Origin: Accumulibacter sp032229525
Lineage (GTDB): Bacteria; Pseudomonadota; Gammaproteobacteria; Burkholderiales; Rhodocyclaceae
Assembly (NCBI RefSeq): GCF_032229525.1
Contig: NZ_JAVTWB010000012.1
Span: 1 to 64,000, forward strand
Length of the DNA: 64,000 bases
Direction of reading: 5' to 3'
Under the pieces are notes generated by a model. That model made no database searches and was not told the DNA's origin. It saw only the letters and a program-made list of their open reading frames with translations. Both the position numbers and the translations under genes were made by a program. Shown here piece after piece: positions 8,912 through 16,166 of this stretch (positions are counted from its first letter, which is position 1; each line of letters starts with the position of its first letter).

Positions 8912-9357
8912 TTCGGCGTCGGCGCGGCGGTTTCCGTGGACGCTTCACTCTTGGCCGCCGCAACGAAAGTCAAGCTGTCACTTTGCATCTGGAAGCTTCC
9001 CTGCAAAGGACCGAGGCCGCCCTCGGGCGCTTCTTCAAGCCGGGCAAAACCCTCACAGGTCCGCGTCTCGACAACCACCATCCTCTTGCCCTGTTTGAGA
9101 ATCCAGGCGTCATTGCCGGGTGCATAGACCTCGATCCTGCTATCGGCAGGTCCTGGACCCATGTCGTGCCGGCGCATGCAATCAGGCATCCGGGCTGCGA
9201 CAATGGCGTAATCTGCCGTTTTCTCCCAGAAAAAACTCTGCACCCGAATCAATGTCAGCGAATGCCGACTCGAGTCAATCTCGAAGACCGCACGCTGATC
9301 CGAACAGGCAACCAGCAGAGGCAGCAAGAACAGGGGCAGCAGCTTTTTCCGCGACAC
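8908..9357 (-). CDS. Small predicted lipoprotein, function unknown
   Basis: 149 aa from a GTG at 9357 preceded by GAGGAG at good spacing. A longer TTG frame from 9372 would swallow that ribosome binding site and is rejected. The N-terminus VSRKKLLPLFLLPLLVAC is a signal peptide with lipobox LVAC, so the mature protein probably begins at a lipidated cysteine. The rest has no recognised domain. Three further Cys-containing or polar patches and an Ala/Thr/Pro-rich tail are visible. Lies just downstream of pyrC on the same strand and is coupled to the DUF3025 gene. Also seen in other genomes as an uncharacterised lipoprotein, I suspect, but not checked. Confidence 0.65.
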   Translation of the reverse strand: MSRKKLLPLFLLPLLVACSDQRAVFEIDSSRHSLTLIRVQSFFWEKTADYAIVAARMPDCMRRHDMGPGPADSRIEVYAPGNDAWILKQGKRMVVVETRTCEGFARLEEAPEGGLGPLQGSFQMQSDSLTFVAAAKSEASTETAAPTPN

Positions 9358-9405
9358 AGGAAGTCTCCTCAAGCGAATGCCGAAACAGGACGGCCCGGCG
9401 CGCCA

Positions 9406-10440
9406 TCAACCGAGCGCCCTCCATCGTAGCAGCTCGCCGGCACGTAAGGGCACCAGGGCGTCGCCAGCGAGGTAGGGGAAGGACTCCGGCACTCGCCAGA
9501 CCTCCTGCGCGAGTGTCACCGTGCCGGTGTTGCGTGGCAAAGCGTAAAAATCGGGGCCGTTGAAACTGGCGAACGCCTCCAGGCGATCAAGCGCAGCGGC
9601 TGACTCGAAAGCCTCCGCATAGAGTTCGAGAGCCGCATGCGCCGTGTAGCAACCGGCACAACCACAAGCGATCTCCTTGGTCATCCGCGCATGCGGTGCG
9701 GAATCCGTACCGAGAAAGAATCGCTTGCTGCCGGACGTCGCGGCGCCTATCAGCGCCAGGCGATGGCGCTCGCGCTTGAGGACGGGCAGACAGTAGTGAT
9801 GGGGGCGGATGCCGCCAGCGAAGAGGGCGTTGCGATTGTAAAGCAGATGGTGGGCGGTGATCGTTGCCGCGACGTTCGGCCCACAACCAGCGACGAAGTC
9901 GGCTGCGTCGCTGGTCGTGATGTGTTCGAAAACTACCCTGAGCCCCGGGTAGCGCTGTAGCAAAGGATGCATCACACGGTCAATGAACAACTTCTCGCGA
10001 TCGAAGACATCGACCTCCGGGTCGGTCACCTCGCCATGGACCAGCAAGGGCATGCCGCGGTTTTCCATCTCGGCGAGCACCGCATCGCATTTGTCCAGAT
10101 CGGTGACGCCGGAATCGGAGTTGGTCGTCGCCCCAGCCGGGTAAAGCTTGACCGCGTGCACGAAGTCGCTGCCTGCGGCGCGCCGGATCTCATCAACTGG
10201 CGTGCTATCCGTCAGGTACAGGGTCATCAGGGGTTCGAACAGCATACCCTGCGGTAAAGCGGCCAGGATGCGCGCCCGGTACTCGCCAGCTGCAGCGACG
10301 GTGGTCACCGGTGGGCGCAGATTGGGCATCACGATGGCTCGGGCGAATTGACGCGCGGTATGCGGCAGGAGGGTTTTCAATGCCTCACCGTCGCGCAGGT
10401 GAAGGTGCCAGTCGTCAGGACGGGTAAGGGTGATCTGCAT
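9406..10440 (-). CDS. pyrC: PyrC, dihydroorotase (type II)
   Basis: Zinc amidohydrolase that interconverts carbamoyl-aspartate and dihydroorotate in pyrimidine synthesis. 344 aa from the ATG at 10440 (MQITLTRPDDWHLHLRDG), the typical start of the short E. coli-like class. Metal and substrate residues are present: HLHLRDG near residue 13, the carboxylated lysine in VKLYPAGATTNSDSG near residue 98, LVHGEV, FEHITT and LGTDSAPH. The longer frame upstream of this ATG has no family character. No other pyr gene is adjacent. Confidence 0.96.
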   Translation of the reverse strand: MQITLTRPDDWHLHLRDGEALKTLLPHTARQFARAIVMPNLRPPVTTVAAAGEYRARILAALPQGMLFEPLMTLYLTDSTPVDEIRRAAGSDFVHAVKLYPAGATTNSDSGVTDLDKCDAVLAEMENRGMPLLVHGEVTDPEVDVFDREKLFIDRVMHPLLQRYPGLRVVFEHITTSDAADFVAGCGPNVAATITAHHLLYNRNALFAGGIRPHHYCLPVLKRERHRLALIGAATSGSKRFFLGTDSAPHARMTKEIACGCAGCYTAHAALELYAEAFESAAALDRLEAFASFNGPDFYALPRNTGTVTLAQEVWRVPESFPYLAGDALVPLRAGELLRWRALG

Positions 10441-10560
10441 GCTTGCGCCCAGCAATGGAAAGCACCGAATTCTAGATGATTTCCCTGCGTGCCGTGGCAA
10501 AGCCCGCGCCGCCGTCAAGCTGACGCGCGCGGCTACCGCGAACAGCAGGGCACGCGATGA

Positions 10561-11400
10561 CTATGCCCGCAAGTGCAAAGCCAGTTGATACAGTGCCTTC
10601 TTTCCGACACCGGTAATCGCGTGCGCCAACTTGCTGGCCTGGCTGACCGGCAGCCCCTCCTCGAGCAGCAGCTTCAGCACCCGCTCGCCCTCGACAGTCT
10701 CCTCTACCGGCGGAGCGCCGGAAACCAGGAGTACGAATTCTCCACGTTGCCGGTTGCTGTCGGCCAGCAGCCAGTCGTGCGCATCGCCAAGCGCGCAAAC
10801 GTGGATTGACTCGAACACTTTCGTCAGTTCACGCGCCAACACCAATGTCCGTTGCGGCCCGAACGCGGTCGCCAACGCCACCACGGTCTCGAGAATTCGA
10901 TGCGGCGCCTCATAAAAAACCAGCGCGTAGGGCAAATGGGCCAGCCCACGCAAAGCCTCTCCACGCTGCCCGGCTTTCGCGGCCAAAAACCCGTAGAACA
11001 GAAAGCGGGCCTCGTTGAGGCCTGCTGCCGATAGCGCGACGACCGCTGCGCACGCGCCTGGCAAGGGAACGATGCGGAAACCAGCGGCACGCACTCGGGC
11101 CACCAGTCGCGCCCCCGGATCAGATACCGCAGGCGTGCCGGCATCCACCACCAGCGCAACCGACTCGCCAGCGGCGAGCCGCGCAATCACCTGTTGAGCG
11201 GCCTCCTCCTCGTTATGCTGATGCGCCGCCAGCAGGCGCGCATTGCAGCCATAGTGCCGGAGCAGCGGCGCGCTGTGGCGAGTGTCCTCGGCGGCCACCC
11301 ACGCCACCTGGCGAAGGACCTCGATCGAACGGGAGGTCATGTCGCCAAGGTGACCGAGGGGGGTCGGAACCACATATAATGCAGGGCAATCTTCCGTCAT
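10561..11400 (-). CDS. rsmI: RsmI, 16S rRNA 2'-O-ribose C1402 methyltransferase
   Basis: SAM-dependent enzyme that methylates the ribose of cytidine 1402 in 16S rRNA. It modifies the same nucleotide as RsmH in this window. 279 aa from the ATG at 11400 (MTEDCPALYVVPTPLG). The tetrapyrrole methylase fold motifs TPLGHLGDMTSRSIEVL and VVDAGTPAVSDPGARLV are present. The gene is divergent from yraN and the two start codons overlap by two bases (see findings). The synteny rsmI / yraN-diaA-dolP is shared with E. coli. Confidence 0.95.
   Translation of the reverse strand: MTEDCPALYVVPTPLGHLGDMTSRSIEVLRQVAWVAAEDTRHSAPLLRHYGCNARLLAAHQHNEEEAAQQVIARLAAGESVALVVDAGTPAVSDPGARLVARVRAAGFRIVPLPGACAAVVALSAAGLNEARFLFYGFLAAKAGQRGEALRGLAHLPYALVFYEAPHRILETVVALATAFGPQRTLVLARELTKVFESIHVCALGDAHDWLLADSNRQRGEFVLLVSGAPPVEETVEGERVLKLLLEEGLPVSQASKLAHAITGVGKKALYQLALHLRA
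11375..11380 (+). promoter_or_regulatory. -10 box of likely yraN promoter inside rsmI
   Basis: A perfect TATAAT (in CATATAATGCAG) lies on the plus strand 19 bases upstream of the yraN ATG, inside the 5' coding region of divergent rsmI. Transcription would begin near 11387, leaving a leader of about 12 nt without a Shine-Dalgarno sequence. The -35 region is weak. Confidence 0.45.
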
Positions 11401-11812
11401 GATGATCCGTTTACAGGTGAGCGACAAAGATAGCACGGCCAGATCATCGGCACATCCGGTCAGCCAGGGCATCGTCGCCGAGCGGCTGGCCGCACGCTTC
11501 CTCGAGCGACAAGGTCTGGCGGTCGTCGCGCGCAACTATCGTTGCCGTGGCGGCGAGGTCGACCTGATCTGCCGGGACGGACGGGCGTTGGTGTTCGTGG
11601 AAGTCCGCTTGCGTCGTAGTATGAGCCATGGTGGTGCGGCCGCCAGCATCACCACCGTCAAACAGCGCCGTATCGTTCTTGCCGCACGACATTACCTGGC
11701 GTCCCGCCCGTGCGCGGACGGGGAGTGCGACTGTCGCTTCGACTGTCTGCTGCTCGACAGGGTGGCTGAAGCAGCCATCGTGTGGATCCGCGATGCCTTT
11801 TCCGCGGCCTGA
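11399..11812 (+). CDS. yraN: YraN family protein (UPF0102, endonuclease-like)
   Basis: Small protein with a restriction-endonuclease-like/Holliday-junction-resolvase-like fold, real role unsettled. 137 aa, close to the 131 aa of E. coli YraN. The core GGEVDLICRDG and FVEVRLR (acidic residues of the nuclease-like site) lies near residues 51-75, followed by the family's GGAAASITTVKQ. Two ATGs (11399 and 11402) and a GTG (11417) are possible starts, and none has a good ribosome binding site. The first of the run of genes yraN-diaA-dolP. No lpoA lies between rsmI and yraN, unlike in Enterobacteria. Confidence 0.88.
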   Translation: MMIRLQVSDKDSTARSSAHPVSQGIVAERLAARFLERQGLAVVARNYRCRGGEVDLICRDGRALVFVEVRLRRSMSHGGAAASITTVKQRRIVLAARHYLASRPCADGECDCRFDCLLLDRVAEAAIVWIRDAFSAA

Positions 11813-12011
11813 GAGCATCCTCGGGACGGCCTGATGCTGGCGCTCCGTGGGCGCCAGCGCTGCCGTCGCTGACGGCACAGCTGGCGAGCGGCTGGTGGTC
11901 ACGAGCCCGCGAAACCCCGGTTGGCGGAGACCTTGGCGAGGCGCGAGGTCTTCGTGAGCTGCTGATGTTAAGATCCCGCACTGCCCTTTCGCCGGAACCG
12001 AAGCACAACCC

Positions 12012-12608
12012 ATGGATTTGATCACTCGTATTAGCCAGCACTTCAAGGACAGCGCACAGATCAAGCTCAATGCGATCGACGTGCTGGCCGGACCGATTGC
12101 CCAGGCCATCGAGGCGATGGTCGACTGCCTGCTGAACAACGGCAAGATCCTCGCCTGCGGCAACGGCGGCTCGGCCGCTGACGCACAGCACCTGGCAGCC
12201 GAGCTGGTCGGCCGCTTCGAAGCGGAACGACACGAGCTGGCGGCGATTGCCTTGACCACCGACACCTCGATCATCTCGGCGATCGCCAACGACTACGGCT
12301 ACCAACTGGTGTTTGCCAAGCAGGTGCGCGCACTCGGCCAACCCGGCGATGTTCTGGTAGCCATTTCGACATCGGGGAACTCGCCCAGCGTGATCGAAGC
12401 GATCAACGCCGCACACGCCAACGATCTGCGGGTGATCGCGCTGACCGGCCGGGGCGGTGGCGCGATCGGCGAGATCCTGCATGACGACACCGACGTGCAC
12501 ATCTGCGTTCCGGCCGAGCGTACTGCACGAATTCAGGAAACGCACTTGCTTGCCATCCACTGCCTCTGCGATGGTATTGATTGCCTGCTCATGGGAGTTG
12601 ACGAATGA
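12012..12608 (+). CDS. diaA: SIS-domain protein, DiaA-type (phosphoheptose isomerase-like)
   Basis: 198 aa SIS-domain protein. In E. coli the gene at this position encodes DiaA, which binds DnaA and times initiation, while its close paralogue GmhA is the sedoheptulose-7-phosphate isomerase for LPS heptose. The motif GNGGSAADAQHLAAELVGRF lies near residues 49-68, and AISTSGNSPSVIEA near 116. These are shared by both, so the call DiaA rests on neighbours (yraN before, dolP after). If no other gmhA exists in the genome, this could be the LPS enzyme. Stop overlaps the dolP start (ATGA). Confidence 0.8.
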   Translation: MDLITRISQHFKDSAQIKLNAIDVLAGPIAQAIEAMVDCLLNNGKILACGNGGSAADAQHLAAELVGRFEAERHELAAIALTTDTSIISAIANDYGYQLVFAKQVRALGQPGDVLVAISTSGNSPSVIEAINAAHANDLRVIALTGRGGGAIGEILHDDTDVHICVPAERTARIQETHLLAIHCLCDGIDCLLMGVDE

Positions 12609-13255
12609 AGAAAGCCCTGGCCACCAGCCTGCTTGTCGGTGCCACCCTCGTGCCGATGCTGCAGGGCTGCGTTCCGCTGGTCGCTGCCGGCGCCACGCAG
12701 GCCACGCTATCAACCATCGATCGCCGATCGCTCGGCACACAAACCGACGACGAAACGATCGAATGGAAGGCCGCGAGCGCGGTCGGCGAGAAGATCGGAG
12801 AGCACGCACACACCAACTTCACCAGCTACAACCGCAAGGTGCTCGCTAGCGGTGAAGTTCCCTCCGAGGAGATCAAGGCGGAAGTCGAGCGCGTGGTCGC
12901 TGGCATCCCACAGGTGCAGGGCGTCTACAACGAACTGGCGATCGCCGCAGCCACTTCGTTCTCGGTGCGCAGTAACGATTCCTACATCACCACCAAAGTC
13001 AAGGCTCGCTTCGTCGACGCGGGAAAATTCAACGCCGTCTATGTCAAGGTGGTGACGGAGAACGGCGTGGTCTATCTGCTCGGCCTGGTCACCCAGCGCG
13101 AAGCAGATGCGGCAATCCAGGTGGCAAGAACCACCAGCGACGTGAAAAAGGTCGTGAACCTGATGGAAATCATCTCTGCGGCCAGGGTTAAAGAACTCCA
13201 GCCGCACGTTGAGCCTGGCCAGCCGGCCAATCCCGACGACATCGGCGGAGGCTGA
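12605..13255 (+). CDS. dolP: DolP (YraP)-like BON-domain outer-membrane lipoprotein
   Basis: 216 aa. The signal peptide ends in lipobox LQGC (residues about 20-23), so it is a lipoprotein. Two BON domains follow, at about residues 60-125 and 130-190, the second with the strongly conserved SVRSNDSYITTKVKARF and TENGVVYLLGLVTQREADAA. E. coli DolP binds anionic phospholipid at the division site and supports outer-membrane integrity and BAM function. The ATG overlaps the diaA stop. The C-terminal tail (about residues 197-216, Pro/Gly-rich) is not part of the BON fold. Confidence 0.88.
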   Translation: MKKALATSLLVGATLVPMLQGCVPLVAAGATQATLSTIDRRSLGTQTDDETIEWKAASAVGEKIGEHAHTNFTSYNRKVLASGEVPSEEIKAEVERVVAGIPQVQGVYNELAIAAATSFSVRSNDSYITTKVKARFVDAGKFNAVYVKVVTENGVVYLLGLVTQREADAAIQVARTTSDVKKVVNLMEIISAARVKELQPHVEPGQPANPDDIGGG

Positions 13256-13313
13256 CGCCAAGCCTCTCCAGCCCACAGCCGAAAACCACCGCAGGGAAGA
13301 ACGGGGCGAAACG

Positions 13314-13685
13314 TCACCGACGGTCGGTGGGCGCTGCCGGCTCCTTCTTCTTTCCCCACACCGGGTGGGCATGCCGGGTGAGGATGAAGTCGGCAAAGAA
13401 CTTCATCCAGATCGTTGAACCGGCGATCGCGCTCCAGATGTCGTAAGCAACGCCGCCGGCGACCACCATCAGGATCACCGCCACTGCAACCCCGCCAGCA
13501 ATCAGGTTGATCGCGGCCGCGTAGGGTGCAAACTTCGCCGGGTCCTCGGGCGGTACGCCGCGCTTGAGCGCCACCTCGGAAAAATCACGCTTGAAAAGAA
13601 TTCGCCACGCCCGCCGTAGCCAGAAGAAGGCGATCGGGAAGAGGCCGAGAAACAGTATCCATGTGATCGCGACGCTGATAGTCAT
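13314..13685 (-). CDS. Small membrane protein, function unknown
   Basis: 123 aa. Two hydrophobic segments are evident, about residues 3-22 (ISVAITWILFLGLFPIAFFW) and 58-82 (AINLIAGGVAVAVILMVVAGG), separated by a basic, proline-containing loop, and the C-terminus is highly charged (GKKKEPAAPTDRR). Start ATG at 13685. No family recognised. Both flanks are isolated: convergent with dolP on one side and followed upstream by a bidirectional terminator, so it is probably a single-gene transcript. Confidence 0.55.
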   Translation of the reverse strand: MTISVAITWILFLGLFPIAFFWLRRAWRILFKRDFSEVALKRGVPPEDPAKFAPYAAAINLIAGGVAVAVILMVVAGGVAYDIWSAIAGSTIWMKFFADFILTRHAHPVWGKKKEPAAPTDRR

Positions 13686-13752
13686 CCACTACTCCTGTTG
13701 TTCCGCGCGCTCTCGCGGACGGCAATACACTTCACTTCGCAAAGCAGCAAAG

Positions 13753-13785
13753 AAAAACCCCGCCAAACGTGCCAGCGGGGTTTTT
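13753..13785. terminator. Bidirectional rho-independent terminator
   Basis: AAAAACCCCGC and GCGGGGTTTTT form a perfect 11-bp inverted repeat around an 11-base loop. It lies 61 bases downstream of the symporter stop (minus strand) and can end its transcript; the T-run is also present for the opposite direction. Confidence 0.85.
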
Positions 13786-13845
13786 CCTGCCCGCTACCGC
13801 CGGCTACAGCCGACGGCAGCAAGATCAATCATAAGCTAATTGCGC

Positions 13846-15654
13846 TTAGTGCGAACCACTGACCGCGGTCGAGCCGCGCGGAATGCGAACGGCCTCGACC
13901 ATCGCCTGGATGTGCTCCGGCGGTTCCGGGGTCACTTTGTCGACCAGGAAGGCAACACCGAAGTTGACCAGCGCACCGATCGCACCGAAGGCTTCCGGCG
14001 TGATGCCGAAGAAGCTGTTCGGCCCCCCGATCAGGTCGAGGTAATCGGTACCCTTGATGAAGAACAGACCCTTGTGTGCGAAGACGTAGAACAGGGTGAT
14101 GAACAAGCCTGAGAGCATGCCGGCAATGGCACCTTCCTTGTTCATCTTCTTCGAGAAGATGCCCATCATGATCGCCGGGAACAGCGAACTCGCCGCGATA
14201 CCGAAAGCCAGTGCCACGGTACCGGCGGCGAAGCCCGGCGGATTCAGCCCCAGATAGCCGGCGACAACGATCGCCACGGCCATCGAGATCTTGCCCGCCA
14301 GCAGCTCGTTCTTCTCGCTGATGTCCGGAACGAAGACGTTCTTGATCAGGTCATGAGAAACGGCGGCCGAGATGGCCATCAGCAGGCCGGCAGCGGTCGA
14401 CAGGGCGGCAGCCAGACCACCGGCAGCAACCAGCGCGATCACCCAGTTCGGCAGCAGCGCGATTTCCGGGTTGGCGAGAACGATGATGTCGGCGTTGACC
14501 GTCAGCTCGTTGCCCTTCCAGCCGGCAGCTTCGGCCTTGGCCTTGAACGCGTCGCTCTTCGACTTGTCGTTGTAGTACTGGATGCGGCCATCGCCGTTCT
14601 TGTCCTCGAACTTGAGCAGACCGGTCTTCTCCCAGCGCTTCATCCAGTCCGGACGCTCCTCGTACACCAGTTGCGAGTCAGCAGCGTAAGGATCGGCACC
14701 TTGCATGACGACGCCCGGGGTAATCGTACGCAGCAGGTTGGTCCTGGCCATCGCGGCCACCGCGGGGGCGGTGGTGTACAGCAGGCCGATGAAGATCAGC
14801 GCCCAGCCAGCAGAACTGCGCGCGGCAGCCACCGTCGGCACGGTAAAGAAGCGCATGATGACGTGCGGCAGACCGGCGGTGCCGATCATCAGCGACATCG
14901 TGTACACGAACATGTTCAGCATGCCGCCAGCGTCCGACGTGGTGTAGTTGGCAAAGCCGAGATCGGATACCACCTTGTCCAGCGTGGCGAGCAGCGAGAC
15001 GTCGTGGCCAACGAGGCTGGAGCCGAGACCCAGTTGCGGAATCGGGTTGCCGGTGAGTTGAATCGAGATGAAGATCGCCGGAATGATGTAGGCACAGATC
15101 AGCACGCAGTACTGCGCGACCTGCGTGTAGGTGATGCCCTTCATGCCGCCGAACACGGCATAGACGAAGACGATGCCCATGCCGACGTAGATGCCGGTTT
15201 CGCTCGAGACGCCGAGAAAGCGCGAAAAAGCGACACCGACGCCCGTCATCTGACCGATGATGTAGGTCAGCGACGCGGTCAGCAGGCAGGCAACGGCTAC
15301 CGTGCTGGCGGACTTCGAGTAGAAGCGGTCGCCAATGAACTGCGGCACGGTGAACTTGCCGAACTTGCGCAGGTAAGGCGCGAGCAGCATCGCCAGCAGC
15401 ACGTAGCCACCCGTCCAGCCCATCAGGAACAGACCGCCACCGTAACCCATGTTGGAGATCAGGCCGGCCATCGAGATGAACGACGCGGCCGACATCCAGT
15501 CCGCGCCGATCGCCATGCCGTTCATTACCGGCCCGACTTGACCACCGGCGGCGTAGAACTCGCTGGTAGTGCCGGCGCGCGCCCACAGGGCAATGGCGAT
15601 GTACAGCGCGAAGGTCGCGCCGACGACCAGATAAATCGTTGTTTGCAGCTCCAT
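13846..15654 (-). CDS. Sodium:solute symporter large subunit, VC_2705/ActP-like
   Basis: Secondary transporter of the SSS family, probably taking up a small organic acid such as acetate with Na+. 602 aa with about 13 hydrophobic segments. The family motif GADWMSAASFISMAGL lies near residue 50. Between two transmembrane segments, about residues 330-385, is a hydrophilic insert containing DKNGDGRIQYYN, similar to a calcium-binding loop (see findings). A small DUF4212-type subunit gene ends 10 bases upstream, an arrangement typical of the VC_2705 type rather than true E. coli ActP. Substrate not provable from sequence. Confidence 0.85.
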   Translation of the reverse strand: MELQTTIYLVVGATFALYIAIALWARAGTTSEFYAAGGQVGPVMNGMAIGADWMSAASFISMAGLISNMGYGGGLFLMGWTGGYVLLAMLLAPYLRKFGKFTVPQFIGDRFYSKSASTVAVACLLTASLTYIIGQMTGVGVAFSRFLGVSSETGIYVGMGIVFVYAVFGGMKGITYTQVAQYCVLICAYIIPAIFISIQLTGNPIPQLGLGSSLVGHDVSLLATLDKVVSDLGFANYTTSDAGGMLNMFVYTMSLMIGTAGLPHVIMRFFTVPTVAAARSSAGWALIFIGLLYTTAPAVAAMARTNLLRTITPGVVMQGADPYAADSQLVYEERPDWMKRWEKTGLLKFEDKNGDGRIQYYNDKSKSDAFKAKAEAAGWKGNELTVNADIIVLANPEIALLPNWVIALVAAGGLAAALSTAAGLLMAISAAVSHDLIKNVFVPDISEKNELLAGKISMAVAIVVAGYLGLNPPGFAAGTVALAFGIAASSLFPAIMMGIFSKKMNKEGAIAGMLSGLFITLFYVFAHKGLFFIKGTDYLDLIGGPNSFFGITPEAFGAIGALVNFGVAFLVDKVTPEPPEHIQAMVEAVRIPRGSTAVSGSH

Positions 15655-15664
15655 AATTGGCCCC

Positions 15665-15919
15665 TTATTCTTCGTGAACGTCGAATTGACGGTCGATTTC
15701 GCCCATCTTCTTCCGGTAGTAGAAGATCAGCGCGATGAATATGTACATCGAACCCTGCTGGGCAAACCAGAAGCCCAGGGGATAGCCGCCCAGATGGATG
15801 CTATTTAATGCCGGGGCGAACAGGATGCCCGCGCCAAACGAAACCAGGAACCAAACTATCAGGATCTTGGTTAGTAACCCGAGGGTCGCTGACCAGTAGG
15901 CCTTTCCGCTGTCATCCAT
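15665..15919 (-). CDS. Sodium symporter small subunit, DUF4212
   Basis: 84 aa partner of the large symporter subunit. The ATG at 15919 is preceded by a near-perfect GGAGGAGGT ribosome binding site, so the slightly longer frame starting at 15934 is rejected. Two transmembrane segments, about residues 15-38 and 52-70, with FGAGILFAP and the family's GGYPLGFWFAQQGS between them. It is the first gene of a two-gene operon with the symporter. Confidence 0.88.
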   Translation of the reverse strand: MDDSGKAYWSATLGLLTKILIVWFLVSFGAGILFAPALNSIHLGGYPLGFWFAQQGSMYIFIALIFYYRKKMGEIDRQFDVHEE

Positions 15920-16021
15920 GATTACCTCCTCCAATTTTTTTCGATCGATTTAGCGGTCCCTTATTCGTCCGACGGAACCACCGTGGCGATTATTGATGTC
16001 GATTCTTACTGGAAGCTGACA

Positions 16022-16047
16022 CCAGAGGGGAATTCGACCCTCTCTGG
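16022..16047. other. Hairpin in trkH/symporter intergenic region (15920-16166)
   Basis: This 247-base stretch holds no gene I can support. CCAGAGGGG and CCCTCTCTGG flank a 7-base spacer and could fold with a 2-base bulge. It lacks a T-run and so is not a classical terminator. It might stabilise the 3' end of trkH mRNA or lie in the leader of the symporter operon. Confidence 0.3.
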
Positions 16048-16166
16048 CAACTATATCGGGCTGCCGCAAGCGCCGGAAATCGGGCTGCTCGCGCCTGAAT
16101 CGGCCTGCAGAATGCGCGCAAACGAGGAGAGCTGCGTACAAGGCCGGCAGCGACGGCGCTGCCTGT

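Noticed and set aside
13840..15738. Long plus-strand frames opposite the symporter
   Set aside because: Shadow frames of the symporter; very polar, no motifs.
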